DNA of 64,000 nt from Paucilactobacillus wasatchensis. Lineage in GTDB: Bacteria > Bacillota > Bacilli > Lactobacillales > Lactobacillaceae. Position 1 is the stretch's first letter. The number at the start of each line of letters is the position of its first letter. The translations under genes were made by a program, and so were the position numbers. Under the pieces are notes generated by a model, which worked only from the letters and a program-made list of their open reading frames with translations, was not told where the DNA came from and searched no databases. Location of the stretch: the NCBI RefSeq assembly GCF_000876205.1, contig NZ_AWTT01000003.1, forward strand, positions 1 to 64,000. The letters are read 5' to 3'. Positions 60,897 to 64,000 of this stretch are shown here, piece after piece.

Positions 60897-63008
60897 ATGA
60901 ATAATAACAACAATAACAAGAGAAATGGCTTTAGCCGTAACGTGCTGTTCTATGCGGTAATACTTTTAGCAATCATGGGAATTGCGTATTTTTTCTTTGG
61001 TGGCAATAATTCATCATCGCAGTCAGCAAATATTCAGCAAAGTCAATTTGTATCACAATTAAAGAACAAAAAAATCAAGAGTTTTCAAATGCAACCTAGT
61101 GGTGGTGTTTACAAAATCACTGGGCAATATAAGAAGGCCCAAACCAACAAAAATAGTACCTCAGGGTTCACTTTTGGTAGTACAGGTAGTACTAAGGTAA
61201 CAAGTTTTCAAGCGACTGTTTTGCAAAGCGATGTAACAATTGCACAATTGCAAAAGTATGCGCAACAAAATAACGTTAAAATGGGAACTAAAGCCGAGGA
61301 GTCCAGTGGCTTTTGGGTTAACCTCTTAATTTATATTGTTCCTGTAGTCATCATGATTTTCTTCTTCTATATGATGATGGGCCAAGCCGGCCAAGGTGGC
61401 GGTGGCGGCGGTCGTGGTGTAATGAATTTTGGTAAATCAAAAGCCAAACCATCTGATTCTAAGCAAAATAAGATTCGCTTCTCCGATGTTGCTGGTGAAG
61501 AAGAAGAAAAGCAAGAATTGGTTGAAGTGGTTGAATTTCTGAAAGATCCGAAAAAGTTCTTATCGTTAGGAGCTCGAATACCGTCGGGTGTCTTGCTGGA
61601 AGGACCTCCTGGGACTGGTAAAACTTTATTAGCTAAAGCTGTTGCTGGTGAAGCCGGTGTGCCATTTTACTCAATTTCAGGTTCTGATTTCGTTGAAATG
61701 TTCGTCGGAGTTGGTGCCAGCCGTGTTCGTGATTTGTTTGAAAATGCTAAAAAGACCGCACCTTCAATTATCTTTATTGATGAAATTGATGCTGTCGGTC
61801 GTCAACGTGGTGCCGGTATGGGCGGCGGACATGACGAACGTGAACAAACCTTGAATCAATTGTTAGTTGAAATGGATGGCTTTAGTGGCGATGAAGGGGT
61901 CATTGTAATGGCTGCGACAAACCGTTCAGATGTACTTGATCCAGCTTTACTTCGTCCAGGTCGTTTTGACCGGAAAATTTTGGTTGGCCGTCCTGATGTT
62001 AAGGGTCGCGAAGCCATTTTGAAGGTCCATTCTAAGAATAAGCCACTGGCTAATGATGTTGATTTAAAGGAAATTGCTAAGCAGACTCCTGGTTTTGTTG
62101 GAGCTGACTTGGAAAATCTCCTCAACGAAGCTGCTTTGTTGGCTGCTCGTCGAAACAAAAAACAAGTTGATGCGGCCGATTTAGATGAGGCTGAAGATCG
62201 AGTCATTGCGGGACCAGCTAAACGAGATCGAGTTGTTTCTAAACAAGAACGAGAAACTGTTGCTTATCATGAAGCTGGTCATACGATTGTTGGGTTAGTG
62301 TTAAATGATGCTCGAGTGGTTCACAAAGTTACGATTGTCCCTCGTGGCCGTGCTGGTGGGTATGCAATTATGCTTCCTCGTGAAGATCAAATGTTGATGT
62401 CCAAAAAAGATGCCAAGGAACAAATTGCTGGTTTGATGGGTGGCCGTGCTGCTGAAGAAATTATCTTTAATTCACAGTCCTCTGGCGCATCAAATGACTT
62501 TGAACAAGCAACTCAAATTGCTCGTGCTATGGTCACACAATATGGGATGAGTGACAAGCTTGGTGAAGTTCAACTCGAAGGTGGCGGTCAGGCCTTTATG
62601 GGGCAACAATATGGTCAATCACCTGCATACTCTGAGAAAACAGCAGCATTAATTGATGCTGAAGTTCGTCGGCTAACTACTGAAGGACATGAAGAAGCGC
62701 ACAGTATTATTGAAAGCCATCGAAATGAACATAAATTTATCGCCGAGGCATTGTTAAAATATGAAACACTTGATGAAAAGCAGATTTTGAGTCTGTTCAA
62801 TACTGGTGAGATGCCTAAAGATGATAAGAGTACCGAAGTAGCAACTGATCGTGCGGCAACCTTTGAAGAGTCTAAACGTGAGTTGGAACGCAAAGAAGCA
62901 CAACGACACAGTGACGTAGCTGAGAATTTACAACATGATGCCGAACATTCAGATGCACCAACTTCTGATGGACCAGCAAGTGAAGATTCTCAACCAAAAG
63001 ATGAATAA
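60897..63008 (+). CDS. ftsH: ATP-dependent zinc metalloprotease FtsH
   Basis: The 703-residue membrane protease has an Asn-rich start, two membrane segments near residues 12-32 and 138-158, and a Gly-rich linker. The AAA+ domain carries GPPGTGKT near residue 236, [11 protein letters not shown] near 293 and GRFDRKI. The zinc site is HEAGH near residue 456. An acidic tail ends the protein. It degrades misfolded membrane proteins and regulators. AGGAGG precedes the ATG. Confidence 0.97.
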   Translation: MNNNNNNKRNGFSRNVLFYAVILLAIMGIAYFFFGGNNSSSQSANIQQSQFVSQLKNKKIKSFQMQPSGGVYKITGQYKKAQTNKNSTSGFTFGSTGSTKVTSFQATVLQSDVTIAQLQKYAQQNNVKMGTKAEESSGFWVNLLIYIVPVVIMIFFFYMMMGQAGQGGGGGGRGVMNFGKSKAKPSDSKQNKIRFSDVAGEEEEKQELVEVVEFLKDPKKFLSLGARIPSGVLLEGPPGTGKTLLAKAVAGEAGVPFYSISGSDFVEMFVGVGASRVRDLFENAKKTAPSIIFIDEIDAVGRQRGAGMGGGHDEREQTLNQLLVEMDGFSGDEGVIVMAATNRSDVLDPALLRPGRFDRKILVGRPDVKGREAILKVHSKNKPLANDVDLKEIAKQTPGFVGADLENLLNEAALLAARRNKKQVDAADLDEAEDRVIAGPAKRDRVVSKQERETVAYHEAGHTIVGLVLNDARVVHKVTIVPRGRAGGYAIMLPREDQMLMSKKDAKEQIAGLMGGRAAEEIIFNSQSSGASNDFEQATQIARAMVTQYGMSDKLGEVQLEGGGQAFMGQQYGQSPAYSEKTAALIDAEVRRLTTEGHEEAHSIIESHRNEHKFIAEALLKYETLDEKQILSLFNTGEMPKDDKSTEVATDRAATFEESKRELERKEAQRHSDVAENLQHDAEHSDAPTSDGPASEDSQPKDE

Positions 63009-63031
63009 TCCAAACAAATATGTGTTTTATC

Positions 63032-63070
63032 AGGATTGGTGCAAACTAAGTTTGTGTCAATCCTTTGTTT
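63032..63070 (+). terminator. Terminator-like hairpin after ftsH
   Basis: AGGATTG and GCAAAC pair with GTTTGTG and CAATCCT; the following T stretch is interrupted (TTTGTTTGTT), so termination may be partial. Confidence 0.65.
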
Positions 63071-63090
63071 GTTAGATATAAGGAGATAAC

Positions 63091-63980
63091 ATGGTGCAAA
63101 AAGATTACTTGGTTAAAAGTGTTGCCAATGATGGCATGTTTCGGGCGTATGCAATTGATGCAACCGGAGTTGTGCAAGAGGCGCAACGGCGACATGATAC
63201 ATGGAGTGCCGCTTCGGCAGCATTAGGTCGAAGCTTAGTAGGAACGTTATTATTAGCCTCATCCTTATTAAAGAACACTGAAAAAATGACTGTTAAAATT
63301 CAAGGCAATGGACCTGTGGGCGCCATCGTGGTAGATGGTAATGCCGATGGAATGGTTAAAGGATATTTGCAACAGCCTCATGTCCATTTACCTTTGAATG
63401 AAAAGAAAAAAATCGATGTAAAAGGAGCTGTTGGCACGACCGGGACCTTGTCAGTTACCAAAGATATGCCTGAAGGCAAACCGTTTACAGGCCAGGTTCC
63501 ACTTGTGTCTGGCGAATTGGGTGAAGATTTCACCTATTATTTAGCCCAATCAGAACAAATCCCTCATCGGTTGGTCTGTCAGTATTTGTCAATCCGGATA
63601 ATAGCATCGCAGTTGCGGGCGGCTTTTTAGTGCAAGTGATGCCTGGTGCTACTGACGAAGCAATTACTGAGTTGGAAAAACGAATCAAAGATTTACCTTT
63701 GGTGTCAGAACTATTACGACAAAACAAAACGCCGGAGGAAATTTTGGCACTTTTATTTGCCGATAGGGATGTTAAAATATTGGATAAGATGCCTGTTGGT
63801 TTCAAATGTGATTGTTCTAAAGAACGATTTGCTACAGCGTTAGCCAGTATTTCGCGGACCGATATGGAACAGATGATTAATGAAGATCATCATGCGCAGG
63901 CGGTCTGTCGTTTTTGTGGTAATAAATATGATTATAATGAAACCGAGTTAAAGAAAATATTAGTGCAGATGAAAGCTTAA
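63091..63980 (+). pseudogene. hslO: Hsp33 redox chaperone HslO, broken by a one-base deletion
   Basis: Two frames together encode a complete Hsp33 of about 296 residues. The N-terminal frame runs to LAQSEQIPH and then goes out of frame; the correct reading resumes as [19 protein letters not shown] in the next frame. One base is missing near 63562-63566, where CCCTCATCGG should have one more base to give Pro-Ser-Ser-Val. The C-terminal redox zinc centre, CDC and CRFC, is intact. A sequencing error is possible. AGGAG precedes the ATG. Confidence 0.88.
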
Positions 63981-64000
63981 TCAAATGGTATCAATGAAGT

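Overview
The window reads as chromosomal DNA of a low-GC Firmicute of the family Lactobacillaceae. The evidence is the gene content and order: a mevalonate-pathway HMG-CoA reductase beside an IpaB/EvcA-family protein, an L-lactate dehydrogenase of lactobacillus type, the cysK-ctl-cysE sulfur cluster, and the block pth-mfd-flippase-rqcP-divIC-yabR-tilS-hpt-ftsH-hslO that lies near the origin in this family. Species cannot be fixed from the sequence alone. There are no rRNA or tRNA genes, prophage, insertion sequences or CRISPR arrays. About 60 genes are supported, two of them broken by single-base deletions (an MFS exporter and hslO).

Layout. 1-3274: a tandem palindromic repeat array, then brnQ behind a short Ile/Val leader peptide, and a napA-type antiporter behind five phased direct repeats. 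3275-8490: a nucleoid-associated protein, a second repeat array, HelD (minus strand), and trpS under a Trp T-box. 8490-14760: a large hairpin, then ppx, mvaA, an HExxH protein, a sirtuin, a small membrane protein, a DUF72 protein and a GNAT enzyme. 14760-21290: a repeat array, metG-tatD-rnmV-rsmA-veg-ispE, and another repeat array. 21290-31945: a Cys-codon leader and attenuator in front of cysK-ctl-cysE, an alpha/beta hydrolase, a zinc ABC transporter behind a Zur-like operator, purR (with a PurBox), glmU, prs and a lipoprotein. 31945-45640: a minus-strand HAD/HD/lipL group, ywiB, rpoE, pyrG (CTP attenuator), murA, rpmE2, the broken MFS gene, a sortase, a tyrosine phosphatase, lemA-htpX and murF. 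45640-51500: cshA, acpS, alr, an orphan mazF, a CBS-ACT protein and ldh. 51500-64000: the pth-to-hslO block.

The most unusual content is regulatory and structural rather than protein-coding. Five intergenic sites in the first 21.3 kb carry modules of 115-130 bp that fold into one long hairpin each. They share end signatures and the same stem order, but the stem sequences differ between sites and neighbouring copies carry compensatory double substitutions, which points to selection on structure. I do not recognise this family. Two amino-acid leader peptides (Ile/Val before brnQ, Cys-Cys-Cys before cysK) sit directly after such arrays. The Cys leader has a terminator and a candidate antiterminator, and the Ile/Val leader overlaps a hairpin that would hide the brnQ ribosome binding site. 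Other controls visible in the sequence are the trpS T-box, a textbook pyrG G-run attenuator, a Zur-like box, a PurBox, and a promoter-terminator unit in front of pth-mfd. MurA carries Asp in place of the fosfomycin-reactive Cys.
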